Origin: CAVZAB01 sp963773155
Lineage (GTDB): Bacteria; Pseudomonadota; Alphaproteobacteria; Rhizobiales; Beijerinckiaceae
DNA length: 64,000 nt
NCBI GenBank assembly: GCA_963773155.1
Contig: CAVZAB010000006.1
Location: 1 to 64,000 of the forward strand
Direction of reading: 5' to 3'
Below the pieces are notes generated by a model that was given only the letters and a program-made list of their open reading frames with translations, had not been told where the DNA came from and made no database searches. Numbering within the stretch: position 1 is the stretch's first letter; the number at the start of each line of letters is the position of its first letter. A program made the translations under genes and the position numbers. Of this stretch, positions 35,409 through 45,844 are shown in pieces.

Positions 35409-36247
35409 CGCTGCTTGGCATAGGCCCGCGCCAGCCGCACGAAGGCCTCGACCTCCAATGTCTCTGCCCGGCTGGTGGGGGCGACGCCGGCATCGGCGAG
35501 AAGCCGATCGGTGTCGACACCAAGACCGCGCAGCGCCTGGCGCAGCATCTTCCGGCGCTGCCCGAAGGCGGCCCGCGTGACCATGCCCAAAGCCTCCAAC
35601 TGGCAGGGCAGCGGCTGCGGCCTGGGCACCAATTCAACGACGCTTGAGACAATCTTTGGCGGCGGCGTGAAGGCGCTGGCGGGCACGTCGAAGAGAAGGC
35701 GGGCCTGCGTCCGCCAGCCGCATAGGATGGCCAGGCGCCCGTAGTCGGCGCGCGTCTGGCTCGTCGCGACAATCCGCAATGCGACCTCGCGCTGGAACAT
35801 CAGGGTGAGCCGGTCAAACCAAGGTGGCCAGACTTCGGCCTCGAGCCAAGCCGTCAAAAGCGGTGTTGCAATATTATAGGGCAGGTTGGCGACGATCCGG
35901 GCGGGGCGTCCGGCGAGGCGTCCGGCAAAATCAACGTTCAGCGCATCGCCCTCGACGATTTCGAGCCGGCCGGGATAATGCGCGGCGATGTCGACAAGGG
36001 CGCCGCGACAGCGCTCGTCTTTCTCGACCACAACAACCCGCTCGGCTCCTGCCGCGAGCAGGGCCCGGGTGAGGCCGCCGGGCCCTGGGCCGATCTCGAC
36101 GCAGGTGACGCCCGCGAGCGGACCGGCGGCGCGCGCAATCCGCCCGGTCAAATTGAGATCGAACAGGAAATTCTGGCCTAGACCTTTGCGCGGCTCGATG
36201 CCGTAGCGGCGCACAACGTCGCGCAAGGGCGGCAGGTCATCGATCAC
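35405..36247 (-). CDS. rsmA: 16S rRNA (adenine-N6,N6)-dimethyltransferase
   Basis: 280 residues. It dimethylates the two adjacent adenines in helix 45 of 16S rRNA. It begins with the family motif KGLGQNFLFD, then the SAM motif EIGPGPGGLTRAL and the catalytic NLPYNIATPLL. The C-terminal helical domain is typical of KsgA. The ATG overlaps the pdxA stop (ATGA). Confidence 0.95.
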   Translation of the reverse strand: MIDDLPPLRDVVRRYGIEPRKGLGQNFLFDLNLTGRIARAAGPLAGVTCVEIGPGPGGLTRALLAAGAERVVVVEKDERCRGALVDIAAHYPGRLEIVEGDALNVDFAGRLAGRPARIVANLPYNIATPLLTAWLEAEVWPPWFDRLTLMFQREVALRIVATSQTRADYGRLAILCGWRTQARLLFDVPASAFTPPPKIVSSVVELVPRPQPLPCQLEALGMVTRAAFGQRRKMLRQALRGLGVDTDRLLADAGVAPTSRAETLEVEAFVRLARAYAKQR

Positions 36248-37248
36248 GTGCCGGCGAGCCGGCGCCCGAGCGTCAACGCGGCGATCAGGCTCGCCGGATT
36301 GGCAATCCCCTTCCCGGCAATATCAAAGGCGGTTCCGTGATCAGGCGAGGTGCGAACGAAGGGCAGTCCGAGGGTGACATTTACAGCCGTATCGAAGGCG
36401 ATCGTCTTGATCGGCAGCAGCGCCTGATCATGGTACATGGCGAGCGCGACGTCATAGGCGCGTCGCGCTGTGGTGTGGAACAGGGTATCGGCCGGAAATG
36501 GGCCCTTTGCCGCGATCCCGCTCGATTGCAGCGCGGCAATCGCCGGCCCGATCACTTCGATTTCCTGGCGACCCATGGCGCCGTTCTCGCCGGCATGGGG
36601 ATTGAGGCCGGTAAAGGCAAGGCGCGGTTGCGGCAAACCGAAACGCCGCTGCATGTCGCTTGCGACAATCGTGGCGGTCTCGACGATCAGGGCCTTCGTC
36701 AGGGTTCTTGGCACCGCTTCGAGAGCGATATGGACGGTGACGGGAACGACGGCCAGGTCTGGGCACCACAATAGCATGACCGGCCGCGCGGGAGCGTTCC
36801 AGTGCCGTCGCGCCAGTTCGCCGAGATATTCGGTGTGGCCAGGATGTTTGAACCCTGCCGCATAGAGCACGTCCTTGGCGATCGGATTGGTGACGATGGC
36901 GCCAGCCTGCCCCTGCCGGACAAGGTCGACCGCAAGATCAATCAATTCGAGGGTGGCTTCTGCCGCGCCGGGATCGGGGCGACCTGGCCGTGCGCCAACC
37001 TTGCGTGACAGCGGGACGACCGGCAGAGCATCGGCAAAGAGCGCGGTGGCCTGGTCCGGCGCGCAGGCCCGCACGTTAACGTCAAGGCCGAGATCGCCGG
37101 CCAGTCGAGCCAGGTGATCGGGATCGGCAAGGACGAAAAAGACCGGCGTCGCCGCTTTGCGCGCGCGCCAGGCCAGCAGCGCCAGCTCCGGACCAATCCC
37201 GGCAGGATCGCCCTGGGTTAGCGCGAGCGGCAGAACCCTGGCGCTCAC
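36244..37248 (-). CDS. pdxA: 4-hydroxythreonine-4-phosphate dehydrogenase
   Basis: 334 residues. It oxidises 4-phosphohydroxy-threonine on the way to pyridoxal phosphate. Motifs: LTQGDPAGIGPE at the N-terminus, TNPIAKDVL, the metal-ligand His in GHTEYL and in TGLNPHAGE, and MYHDQALLPIKT. GTG 37248 is the start because it overlaps the surA stop (GTGA) and gives the normal length; the open frame reaches upstream into surA. Confidence 0.94.
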   Translation of the reverse strand: MSARVLPLALTQGDPAGIGPELALLAWRARKAATPVFFVLADPDHLARLAGDLGLDVNVRACAPDQATALFADALPVVPLSRKVGARPGRPDPGAAEATLELIDLAVDLVRQGQAGAIVTNPIAKDVLYAAGFKHPGHTEYLGELARRHWNAPARPVMLLWCPDLAVVPVTVHIALEAVPRTLTKALIVETATIVASDMQRRFGLPQPRLAFTGLNPHAGENGAMGRQEIEVIGPAIAALQSSGIAAKGPFPADTLFHTTARRAYDVALAMYHDQALLPIKTIAFDTAVNVTLGLPFVRTSPDHGTAFDIAGKGIANPASLIAALTLGRRLAGT

Positions 37249-38186
37249 GAGCGATGGTCGACGATGGCGCGAGCCCGGACCTCCCGGTACATGCGCTCGG
37301 ATTCTTTGCGCAGGCGCTGGTCGAGCAGGTTTTCCTCGATCCGATCGTGAAGGTTGGTTTCGTCGCCGCTTTCGCGTTTTTCGCAAACCGCCAGCATTTC
37401 GATGCCGCCGCCCCCGCGCACCGGCGGGGTCAGGTGGCCGACACTCGTATGGTCGAGCGTGTCGCGCAATTCAGCCGTTAGCGAGCTGGCATTGCGCGAT
37501 GCCTGCTCCTTGATGGCGACGTCGGGCAGGGCTTTGGCGAGGACGATACCGGTGCCGCATTCCGTGAATCGGGCCCGCAACGCTTCGGCTTCGCGCATCC
37601 GGCGTTGGACGATGTCGCCACCGGCATTGAGCGGCAGGACCAGGACAACCGAGCGCACGATATAATCGGCCGTCTGCTTCTTCTTATCCTCCTTGGCCAT
37701 TTCCGCGGCGATTTCCGATTCGCCGACGCTGACACTCTTGTTTAGGGCGCGGACGTAATTGTTCCAGGCGGCATTGGCGCGCAAATGCGCTTTCAGCTGA
37801 TCGCGGTCTAGTCCGGAGCGTGCCAGCATGGCGAGATAGGCTGCCGGGGCGATATTGGCCTCCGAGGCCTCGTGGGTCGCCTCGTTCTGCAGATCGGAGT
37901 TGGTTGCGTCGATGCCGAACTTTGTCGCCTCGCGAAACTTAAGCCTATCGGCAATAATGTCCTCGATCGCGGCTTCGCGGGTCGCCGGCTTCTTGCAAAT
38001 CTGCAGCATCTTCATTCGGATTTCGATGTCGGTTGTGGTGATTGGGTCGCCATTGACGGTGGCGACAATCGATTGCGCCCTGGCCGGCGGGATCGCCGAA
38101 CCGAGGACGAAAAGCAGGCCAAGGCCGATCGCTCGCACAATGAGCATGGTGCGGGAGGGAAGCATCAAATGAGCAGGGCCGACCAT
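37245..38186 (-). CDS. surA: SurA N-domain periplasmic chaperone / peptidyl-prolyl isomerase-like protein
   Basis: 313 residues from ATG 38186 (AGGA seven bases upstream). Signal peptide about residues 8-37 (LPSRTMLIVRAIGLGLLFVL then ARAQSIVATVNGDPITTTD). The SurA N-terminal domain is followed by a degenerate parvulin-like domain. SurA helps outer-membrane proteins such as LptD fold, and here it is coded directly after lptD. The parvulin part lacks clear catalytic motifs, as in many alphaproteobacterial SurA proteins. Confidence 0.85.
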   Translation of the reverse strand: MVGPAHLMLPSRTMLIVRAIGLGLLFVLGSAIPPARAQSIVATVNGDPITTTDIEIRMKMLQICKKPATREAAIEDIIADRLKFREATKFGIDATNSDLQNEATHEASEANIAPAAYLAMLARSGLDRDQLKAHLRANAAWNNYVRALNKSVSVGESEIAAEMAKEDKKKQTADYIVRSVVLVLPLNAGGDIVQRRMREAEALRARFTECGTGIVLAKALPDVAIKEQASRNASSLTAELRDTLDHTSVGHLTPPVRGGGGIEMLAVCEKRESGDETNLHDRIEENLLDQRLRKESERMYREVRARAIVDHRS

Positions 38187-38238
38187 GGGCAATTCCTGAT
38201 GGGTTGGGGAAGCTGAGCGAAGGTCTCGATCGAGCGCA

Positions 38239-40814
38239 TTAGGGACCGGATCGCGACAAACCATCGACCACTCTCGCCTGACCGAGGCCGGTGCGCACCT
38301 TGGTGTCGCCGAGAGTTCGCAGCAGCAATTGTACCACAAGGGTCTGATTGCGGGTTCGCGTCCCGTTGCCTGAATCGTTGATCAGCGAGGTATATCTAAT
38401 GCCGAATTCCGTGCAATCATCCTGGTAGCCGAAACCGAGGTTCATTGCCGCAACCGAGAACAGCGGCGCATGGGCGTTCAGTTGGCCATCGTAGAGATGG
38501 CGGCTCATATCGAAAACAATTGATCCGTCGACGTAGAAATTCTCGGTCAGCCTATATTTCGAATTCACCGACAGACCCTCGCGGCGCTGGTCATAGCCGA
38601 GCAGGGGCTGGGCCGCATAGCGGGCATAGATGATGCTCGTGGAAAGCGCGCCAAAATTGGCGCTAGCGGTCAGGTCGAGCGCCTTGGAGGCAAAAGTCGT
38701 CTCATCCCAGCGCCCGCGTGCTGCGAAAGAGAAATTGCTGTTCGGCGCGAAGGCCAGCCTGGTGACGTAGTCGGAGCGCTTCGATTCGAGGCCTGAGCCG
38801 CTGCCGGTGTTGGCGTCGTCGAGGATCGCGTAGGAATTGCGCCCGGCTAACTGGAAGGATTGGCCGGCGAGGAAATTGGCATAGCCGCCGCCGTTTAAAT
38901 TCATCGTATATTGGGCGCCGACATTGGCGCGCACGCCGCCTTCGACCCGGTCGTAACCAGAGAACTTGTTCCAGTCGAAGATCGTCGTATCGTCGAATAT
39001 GAGGCTCTGCGAATCCTCGTTGGCGATCTGTCGGTTGCGAACCTCGCTTGGCCGCGCGACAATCTGGGCGATCGGTTCGAACACGTGGCTGGCCCAATCG
39101 GTGACTGCAATGAGCGGATAGCGATATTCGAGCCCGACGCCGGGCATGGCGCGGAACGTGTTGTTGCTGTCGTTCAAATGAAACCAGCCGCCGGTGATCT
39201 GGTCGAGATTGCTGATCGTCGAGCCGTTCGGGCCAAAGGTGTAGGAATTGGTCGTGTTCAGCGCCAGCCAGAAGCCGTCGAGACGGGCGAACATGAACGG
39301 GGTCCAGACCTCGCCCAAGGGATCGATGAACTTGCGCTTCCACTCGACCGAAGCTGACAATCGGCTGTAATTGCCGCCAATGCCCTGAATCAGGCAATTC
39401 CTGGTGTTGTAGACGTTGCAGACGCTGAATAGATGGTAGTTCTTGTCGGTGAACGGAAAGCCGACCGCCTGGAAATCGGCCAGCTGCCGTTGCAGGCTCG
39501 TGAAATTGTAGTCGACCGTGATCTGGCCGCCGATCGCGCCAAAGGCGCCGAAGCGCTCGCGGTTGACGTCGATACTCTTGTTGTAGTCCATCACCATCGT
39601 GAGTGGCTGCTGGGCCTGGACGTCATTGTTGGACAGACCACGGAAATAATAGCCGCGCAGGTCGAAGAAGCCGCGATCGCCCTGGCCGGTCAGGTAGATC
39701 TGCGACGTCGCCTCCTTGAAGAAATTCCGGGTCAAACTGTCGGCCGGCAGCCGATAGTCCGACAGAAAATACTTGTCGGTCATGGTCGACACGTCCCACC
39801 CGAACTTCCATTTGTCGGAGATATAGAATTCGCCCGCCGATTCGATCGAGCCGCGGAAATTGCGGTTGCCCGGTCCATAGGGTTGCGGCAGAAACGCGCC
39901 GGGATCCGATTGGAAGATGCCCGAGGCGCGGATCGCGTAAGAGCCATTGACCAGGCGCTGGCGCCATTCGATGTCGCCGAGCAATCCCTGACGTGAAAGT
40001 ACGGTCGGCGTGATCGTCAGGTCGTAATTGGGCGCAAGATCCCAGAAGAACGGCATGGCAACGCCGAAGCCCAGCGCATTCTTGGCAACATAGCGCGGCG
40101 CCAGAAAACCGGTCTTGCGGGTAACGGTCGAATCCGGGGTAGAGAAATAGGGCAGCCAGGCGATCGGCACGCCAAGGAATTCAAGCGTCGCATCCTCATA
40201 ATAGACGGTCTGCTCGGCATTCTTGTGGATGATTTTAACTGCCTTGATTTGCCAGAGCGGTGGGCGTTCCGGATGCTCCTTGCAGGGCTCGCAAGCGGTG
40301 TAGGTGCCCTTCTCGAAGACCGTGGTTTCGCCGTCCGTGCGCTCGGCACGGGGCGCCGAAAACCGGCCCTTGTCGGTGGTCACCGTGCGCAGCGAGTCGA
40401 TGAATCCGTCCTTGAAATCGTCGGTGAGTTCGAAGCGCTCGGCATAGGCGACGGTCCCGTCGCGTTCGGTCAATTTGGCATTGCCTTCGGCAAAGACCCG
40501 GTTGGTGCTGCGGTCGTAGGTGACCCGGTCGGCCTCGAGAATGCGGCCTTGGTAATAGAGCTGCACGTCACCTTGCGCAGAGACCGTATTCTTGTCGCGA
40601 TTGTAGATCAGCTCTTGCGCTTCGACGAGGAGGCGGTCCTGGCTGTCGCGCCCGCTGCCGGCTTGGTCTTGCGGGCGATCGCGTCGGACAATGTCTCGGC
40701 TCGGCCGGGACCGGCGCCGGTCAGGCATCCGATAACAACGCCGCATAGGACAGCCGCCAGGGTGGCGCGAATGGCAGGCGCGCTGAACGCTCGAGAGGGG
40801 CTAACCCGCCCCAT
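38239..40814 (-). CDS. lptD: LPS-assembly protein LptD (one-base deletion near the N-terminus as sequenced)
   Basis: The outer-membrane barrel that inserts lipopolysaccharide with LptE. A signal peptide (MGRVSPSR then AAVLCGVVIGCLTGAGPGRA) starts at ATG 40814, but its frame runs off after about 60 residues. The mature chain lies in another frame from about 40650 on: an OstA-like jelly-roll (DRLLVEAQELIYNRDKNTVS), then a 700-residue beta-barrel ending in VVQLLLRTLGD. Restoring one base near 40646-40653 joins the parts into 858 residues, a normal length. The start directly abuts the lptG stop. Confidence 0.9.
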
Positions 40815-41899
40815 CTAGCCATCCTCCTGGTGCAGCAGAACCAGAGTCCCCAACATGCTCCCTACTATGGCCGGCGACCAAGCCGCCACCGGCGCCGATA
40901 GCAGCCCCGCGCTGCCCAAATCGGCGACCAATTTGGTGCCTACATAAAGCACGAAGCCCGCCGCTACGCCACCCGAAACGCTTTGGGCAATTCCGCCCAT
41001 TCGAAAAATCTTAACGAAAAAGAGGCAGCAATAAGAACCATAGCGACAAGCAGCAGCGGGCGGGCGAGAAGGACCTGATAGCGCAGCCGATAGCCGGTCG
41101 CGTCAAGGCCGGCCCGCTCGGTCTGCAGGCTGATGCCCGGCAAGTCCCAAAACGGGACAGAATCCGGGGCGACGAAGGATTGAGTGACCTGCTCGGCAGT
41201 CAAATTGGTCGCCAGTAGGTAACGCGATACCGAACGGGGTTCCTCGCCGGGGCTAAGAACACGGGCCTCCTCCATCGACCAATAGCCCGGGCGAAGGACG
41301 GCGCGGGCCGCCTCGACGCGCTCGATGAAAGCGCCGTCCGGCTCATAGACGAAGGCGGTAACCGAGCCCAGCACGGTGCCGCTGTCGCTGGAATTCTCGG
41401 CCCGCAGAATGGCCTGACCGTCAAGGCTCTTTTGTCGGATCCACAGGCTGGTGTCGCTGTCCGAGCGCCCGGCCTTGCCGAACAACCTGGTCTCGAAGCG
41501 ATCGGCGCGTTGCTTCAGCCGTGCCGACAGCGGATTGTAGATCGTAACCGACGCAATGCCCACCGCCAGCGCAACGCCGACCGGGGGCGCCAGAAACTGC
41601 CAGACCGAGACCCCGGAAGCGCGCGCCACCACCAGCTCGAGCCGGCGAGTGAGCGCGATGAACGCCCAGATCGCGCCGAACAGAAAGGCAAACGGCAGGA
41701 TTTGTTCGGCGACCGCCGGCACCCGGAGCAGCGACAGGAAGGCCAGAAAGCGGGCGCTTGCCCCTTCGAGATCGCCTGCGCGGCGAAGTAGCTCAACAAA
41801 ATCAAGGAGATAGACGAGAGAAAAGACCGCCGCAAAGACGCTAAGCACCGTCCGCAGGAAACGCAGCCCGATATAGCGGCCAAGCGTCCAGCCAATCAC
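40815..41899 (-). pseudogene. lptG: LPS export permease LptG, interrupted by a one-base deletion (probable sequence error)
   Basis: LptG and LptF form the permease of the LptBFG extractor. The start GTG 41899 overlaps the lptF stop (GTGA). The protein reads normally (GWTLGRYIGLRFLRT; ELVVARASGVS; WAFIALTRRLELV) to SLRFF, where a T-run near 41003-41007 is one base short. Adding a T gives RFFRMGGIAQSVSGGVAAGF, and the normal end (GTLVLLHQEDG) follows at 40815. Repaired length is 361 residues. Confidence 0.88.
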
Positions 41900-43040
41900 G
41901 TCGGCCTCCAGTTGAGCCGGGCGAGCGGCCGGCGCAGCCAGCCGGGCGCCGCAAGCCGCGGCCCGAAGGCGGCCCACCAGCCAGCGAGAAGACCGAGGCA
42001 GGGAATGGCGTAGACGAGAAGCACGGCCTCGGTGTCGCGAACAATCAAGGTCGAAGCGCCAAATCCGGCCAGCCGCAGAGCGATGATCGCGAGCAAGGCC
42101 AGGGCCACGGCGGTGCCGCGGCCCTGCCGCGTCGTGCGGGCCTGACACAGGGCAGCAAAGGCAATCATACCGAAAGCGAGCGCATAAAGCGGGCTGACAA
42201 AGCGGTCGTGCAATTCCGCCCGTAGCCTGCCTTCCTGCCACTTGATCAGCGGGTCGCTTCGATCGAGGTGCAAAAGATCATAGGTCGTGCGCTCGCGTGG
42301 CCGCTGCGGCAGAGCTGCATCACCGGCGCGAGGAATTGCGACAGATCGACGGCATAACCTGTCGAAGACGACGATGGCCGCATCGCCCGGGCCGGCTTTC
42401 TGCCGCTGTACGCTGCCGTTTTTCAAAAGCAGGAGATTGCGCCCCTCGGGCGCTGGACTGTCTCGCCGCGCTCGGCGATATAGGACGAGATTTGATCGGT
42501 GTCGCGCCGGTCCTGCATGAAGACGCCGAGTAGGGCGCCGGTGGGGCTGCGTTCCCGGTAGTGGAAGACAAATCCCTTTTCGAGCGTGACAAAGGAACCC
42601 TCGCGCACCACGCGGGTGAGAAAGTCGAGCCTAATGTCGGAGGCAAGGGAGCGGATCGCGCGAAAGCTCCAGGGCATGATCGCAAACGAAATCGCCGCGA
42701 TCAGCAAAGTCACCAGCAGGGTTAGACAGGCAAAGGGCGCCAACAGGCGGGCGGGCGGCAGGCCAGCGGCATTCATCACGATCAATTCGCTGTCACCGTT
42801 GAGGCGGTTCAACACAAAGAGAATTGCCAAAAACAGGGCGAACGGCGCGATAACCAGAATCAGCGAGGGGATGGTCAGGCCCGTCAGCGTGAGAAAGACC
42901 CAGAGCGTCTGGCCCTTGGTCGTCATCAGATCGACCTCGCGCAACGACAGCGCGAGCCAGATCACGCCAGTCAGGCCGAACAGGCCGGCAAGAAAGGCGG
43001 CGAGTGCGGCGCCGAAGAGATAGCGTTCGATCAGACCCAT
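41896..43040 (-). pseudogene. lptF: LPS export permease LptF, interrupted by three indels (probable sequence error)
   Basis: The N-terminal part from ATG 43040 (MGLIERYLFGAALAAFLAGL; 43064 is an alternative) has the first transmembrane helices and a periplasmic jelly-roll start (LTRVVREGSFVTLEKGFVFHY). At about 42447 a base is missing (RP then EGRNLLLLKNGS). At about 42355 a base is extra (VVFDR then YAVDLSQF). At about 42335 one is missing again. The C-terminal helices (ALAFGMIAFAALCQ) then continue to 41896. Net repair gives 381 residues, the normal size. Upstream promoter shared with divergent pepA. Confidence 0.85.
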
Positions 43041-43188
43041 GCCAAAAGCCCAATACGCCCCCATCCGGCGGCTGGCTGGACCGGCAAGCGGTCGCCCGCC
43101 GGGGTTCGACCGCCGCCGCACTGATGCATGAAGCAATCGTCCGCTGCCCGATAAACCGGCAAATCCCGGCCGATCTGCGGCAAAGCGC

Positions 43189-43216
43189 TTGCTTGCGACT
43201 GTATTTTGACCATAAG
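43189..43216 (+). promoter_or_regulatory. Candidate promoter of pepA
   Basis: TTGCTT (43189-43194), 16-base spacer, CATAAG (43211-43216). It resembles the TTGCGT/TATAAG promoter of rpsF. The pepA ATG is about 80 bases downstream. Confidence 0.4.
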
Positions 43217-43295
43217 CGGCGAGCCGCACTTGCCTAGGAGCACTCGGCTCAACATGATGCGCGCCCGGCGTGCGGCGTTTGAAGCGGAGTTCTCG

Positions 43296-44807
43296 ATGTC
43301 CGAATTTGTCAAAGTCACCTTCGGCCCCTTCCAACCGACCAAGCCGGCCCGCCGCGGCAAGGGCAACCTGGTCATTTTTGTCGGCACGGATCTGAAATTG
43401 GCGCCGGCGGCCATCGAATTGCTGGGGCCGGCCGGCGCGCTGGTCGAGACCGCCGCGACTGCCGTCAGATTCAAGGCCAAGGCACTCACCGCGCTCGACA
43501 TTATTACCCCGCCCCATCTCGATTTCGACCGCCTTCTGGTGGTGGGCATTGGCCGCGAGAAGGATTTTTCGCGGACCGATTTCGTCACCCTTGGCGGCTT
43601 CGTGATGAGCAAACTCCCGAGCGGCTCCAATTCGTTCATACTATTTGATTTTGCAGAGGAAATCGAGGAGACGGCAGAACCCGCCGCGGATTTCTCGCTC
43701 GGCCTCGAACTGCGCGCCTACCGCTTCGACCTTTACAAGACGAACAAGAAGGACGACGAGGAAGAGCGGATCGCCCAGGTGACCATCGGACTCGCCGATT
43801 ACGGCGCCGCCCGCAAAGCGGCCAAGGCTCGTCAGGCGGTCGGCGAGGGCGTCGTCCTCGCCCGAAATCTCGTCAATGAACCGCCCAACGTCCTTCATCC
43901 CGAGGAGTTTGCCCGCCGGGCCGCTAGCCTCGAGGGGTTGGGGGTCGAGATTGAGATCCTCGACGAGAAGGCGATGGGTAAACTCGGCATGCGCGCGTTG
44001 CTTGGCGTCGGCCAGGGCTCGAATTTCGAGAGCCGGGTGGTGATCATGCGCTGGAACGGAGCCAAGAACGCCAAGGACAAACCGGTCGCCTTCATCGGCA
44101 AGGGCGTGTGCTTTGATACCGGCGGCATCTCGATCAAGGCCGGTCAAGGCATGGAAGACATGAAAGGCGACATGGCCGGCGCCGCCTGCGTCACTGGCCT
44201 GATGCACGCGCTGGCTTCACGGCGGGCCCGTGTCAACGCGATCGGCGCGATCGGCCTCGTCGAAAACATGCCGGACGCGCGGGCGCAGCGGCCGGGCGAC
44301 ATCGTCAAGTCGATGTCGGGCCAGACGATTGAAATCATCAATACCGATGCTGAGGGTCGGCTGGTCCTGGCTGATGTGCTCTGGCACATTCATAGCAAAT
44401 ACAAGCCGGCATTCATGGTCGATTTGGCGACTTTAACCGGCGCCATTCTGGTCGCCCTCGGCCAGGAGCATGCCGGGCTTTTCGCCAACGACGATCGCCT
44501 TGCCGAACGGCTTGAGGCAGCTGGCCGGGCAACCGGGGAAAAGGTCTGGCGCCTGCCCCTTTCACCAGCTTACGACAAGATCATCGATTCGAAATTCGCC
44601 GACGTGAAAAATTCGGGCGGGCGGCACGCCGGCTCGATCACGGCGGCGCAATTCCTGCAAAGATTCGTGGGCGATACACCCTGGGCGCATCTCGATATCG
44701 CGGGCACGGCCATGGGATCACCGGCAAGTGAGATCAACCAGTCCTGGGGATCGGGATGGGGGGTGCGGCTGCTCGACCGTCTGGTCGCCGATCATTATGA
44801 GAAATAG
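43296..44807 (+). CDS. pepA: Leucyl aminopeptidase (M17)
   Basis: 503 residues from ATG 43296 with GGAG eight bases upstream. A dimetallic exopeptidase; the signature NTDAEGRLVLADVL with metal-binding residues, FIGKGVCFDTGGISIKAG and the Lys/Arg region GDMAGAA are present. In some bacteria PepA also binds DNA. It diverges from the lpt operon and is followed by a secreted protein and holC. Confidence 0.94.
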   Translation: MSEFVKVTFGPFQPTKPARRGKGNLVIFVGTDLKLAPAAIELLGPAGALVETAATAVRFKAKALTALDIITPPHLDFDRLLVVGIGREKDFSRTDFVTLGGFVMSKLPSGSNSFILFDFAEEIEETAEPAADFSLGLELRAYRFDLYKTNKKDDEEERIAQVTIGLADYGAARKAAKARQAVGEGVVLARNLVNEPPNVLHPEEFARRAASLEGLGVEIEILDEKAMGKLGMRALLGVGQGSNFESRVVIMRWNGAKNAKDKPVAFIGKGVCFDTGGISIKAGQGMEDMKGDMAGAACVTGLMHALASRRARVNAIGAIGLVENMPDARAQRPGDIVKSMSGQTIEIINTDAEGRLVLADVLWHIHSKYKPAFMVDLATLTGAILVALGQEHAGLFANDDRLAERLEAAGRATGEKVWRLPLSPAYDKIIDSKFADVKNSGGRHAGSITAAQFLQRFVGDTPWAHLDIAGTAMGSPASEINQSWGSGWGVRLLDRLVADHYEK

Positions 44808-44826
44808 CTCGACATGAAGAATAGTC

Positions 44827-45369
44827 ATGCCCGTTAGCTGCCATCGCTGGCTGGCTCTTGGCCTCGCCCTCCTGGTCGCTTACGGCGCGGGAGGCCCAGC
44901 ATTGGCGCGCCCCGCCTTGGCCAATTGCCAGACCTTCATCCGTGATTTTTCCGCCAACCTCGGCGATATGCGGGTCGAATTTGCGCGCACGGTCGTGGTC
45001 GGCAACAGCCGCAACGAGATCTACACCCTTCGCTCCGAATTCGAGGTCGACGGAACGCTGGAATGCCGTGCGGACGAATTGCTGCGCCTCGATCTGCGCA
45101 TCGCGGTCCCTGCGAACGCCCGCTTGCTGCGCCAGTTCGACCGTTTCCAGCCGGCGGCAGTGCGGGCCGCGCTGAAATGGGACGGGACCCGGACCGCCAG
45201 TCTACTGGCGCGTCTGAACCGCGACGTGACTGAATACTACCGGGCCTCAGCCGAACGCGGTGACGTCTACATTTCCGGCCACGACGAGGTCCATCTTCCC
45301 GAAGGGGCGAGCCTCGGGCTGATCTTCACCGACACCGACCGCAGTTTTGTGATAACGGCGGATCGATAA
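44827..45369 (+). CDS. Predicted secreted protein of unknown function
   Basis: 180 residues with an N-terminal signal peptide (about 1-28, HRWLALGLALLVAYGAGGPALA). The mature part has two cysteines (Cys in LANCQTF and LECRADE) that could form a disulfide, and a beta-rich pattern. I do not recognise the family. It lies 19 bases after pepA and 10 bases before holC, so it is in the same operon. Confidence 0.68.
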   Translation: MPVSCHRWLALGLALLVAYGAGGPALARPALANCQTFIRDFSANLGDMRVEFARTVVVGNSRNEIYTLRSEFEVDGTLECRADELLRLDLRIAVPANARLLRQFDRFQPAAVRAALKWDGTRTASLLARLNRDVTEYYRASAERGDVYISGHDEVHLPEGASLGLIFTDTDRSFVITADR

Positions 45370-45379
45370 TCCCGGCGCC

Positions 45380-45841
45380 ATGGAAATCTGGTTCTATCAT
45401 TTGCACCGCCAGCCAATCGAGCAGGCCCTGCCTGGCCTGCTCGAGCGCGCGTTGGCGCGCGGCTGGCGGGCTGCGGTCCAGGCGACGACGCCGGCCCGGA
45501 TTGCGGCAATCGACGCACTGTTGTGGACCTATTCGGATTCGAGCTTTCTGGCGCACGGCACGGCCGCCGACGGCGATCCCGAATACCAGCCGATCTATTT
45601 GACGAGCGGGGCCGAAAACGCCAATGGCGCGGCGCTCCGCATCTTTGTCGAACAGGCGCCGATCCTGACTTCGCTTCGAGCGGCCCCCGAGGTCTATCAG
45701 CGCTGCATTCTCTTGTTCGACGGGGATGACCCGGACCAGCTTGCCGATGCGCGCGCCCAATGGCGCGATCTGCGCGCCGAGGGTCACGCGCTCTCCTATT
45801 ATCAGCAGGCGGAATCCGGCGGCTGGACGAAAAAGAGCTGA
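45380..45841 (+). CDS. holC: DNA polymerase III subunit chi
   Basis: 153 residues. HolC links the clamp loader to single-strand-binding protein. The fold is marked by MEIWFYHL at the start, WTYSDSSFLAHG and PIYLTSG in the middle, and the later RCILLFDGDDPDQLADAR. The pepA-holC neighbourhood matches other proteobacteria. It converges with the ABC-F gene, 3 bases apart. Confidence 0.9.
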   Translation: MEIWFYHLHRQPIEQALPGLLERALARGWRAAVQATTPARIAAIDALLWTYSDSSFLAHGTAADGDPEYQPIYLTSGAENANGAALRIFVEQAPILTSLRAAPEVYQRCILLFDGDDPDQLADARAQWRDLRAEGHALSYYQQAESGGWTKKS

Positions 45842-45844
45842 GGA

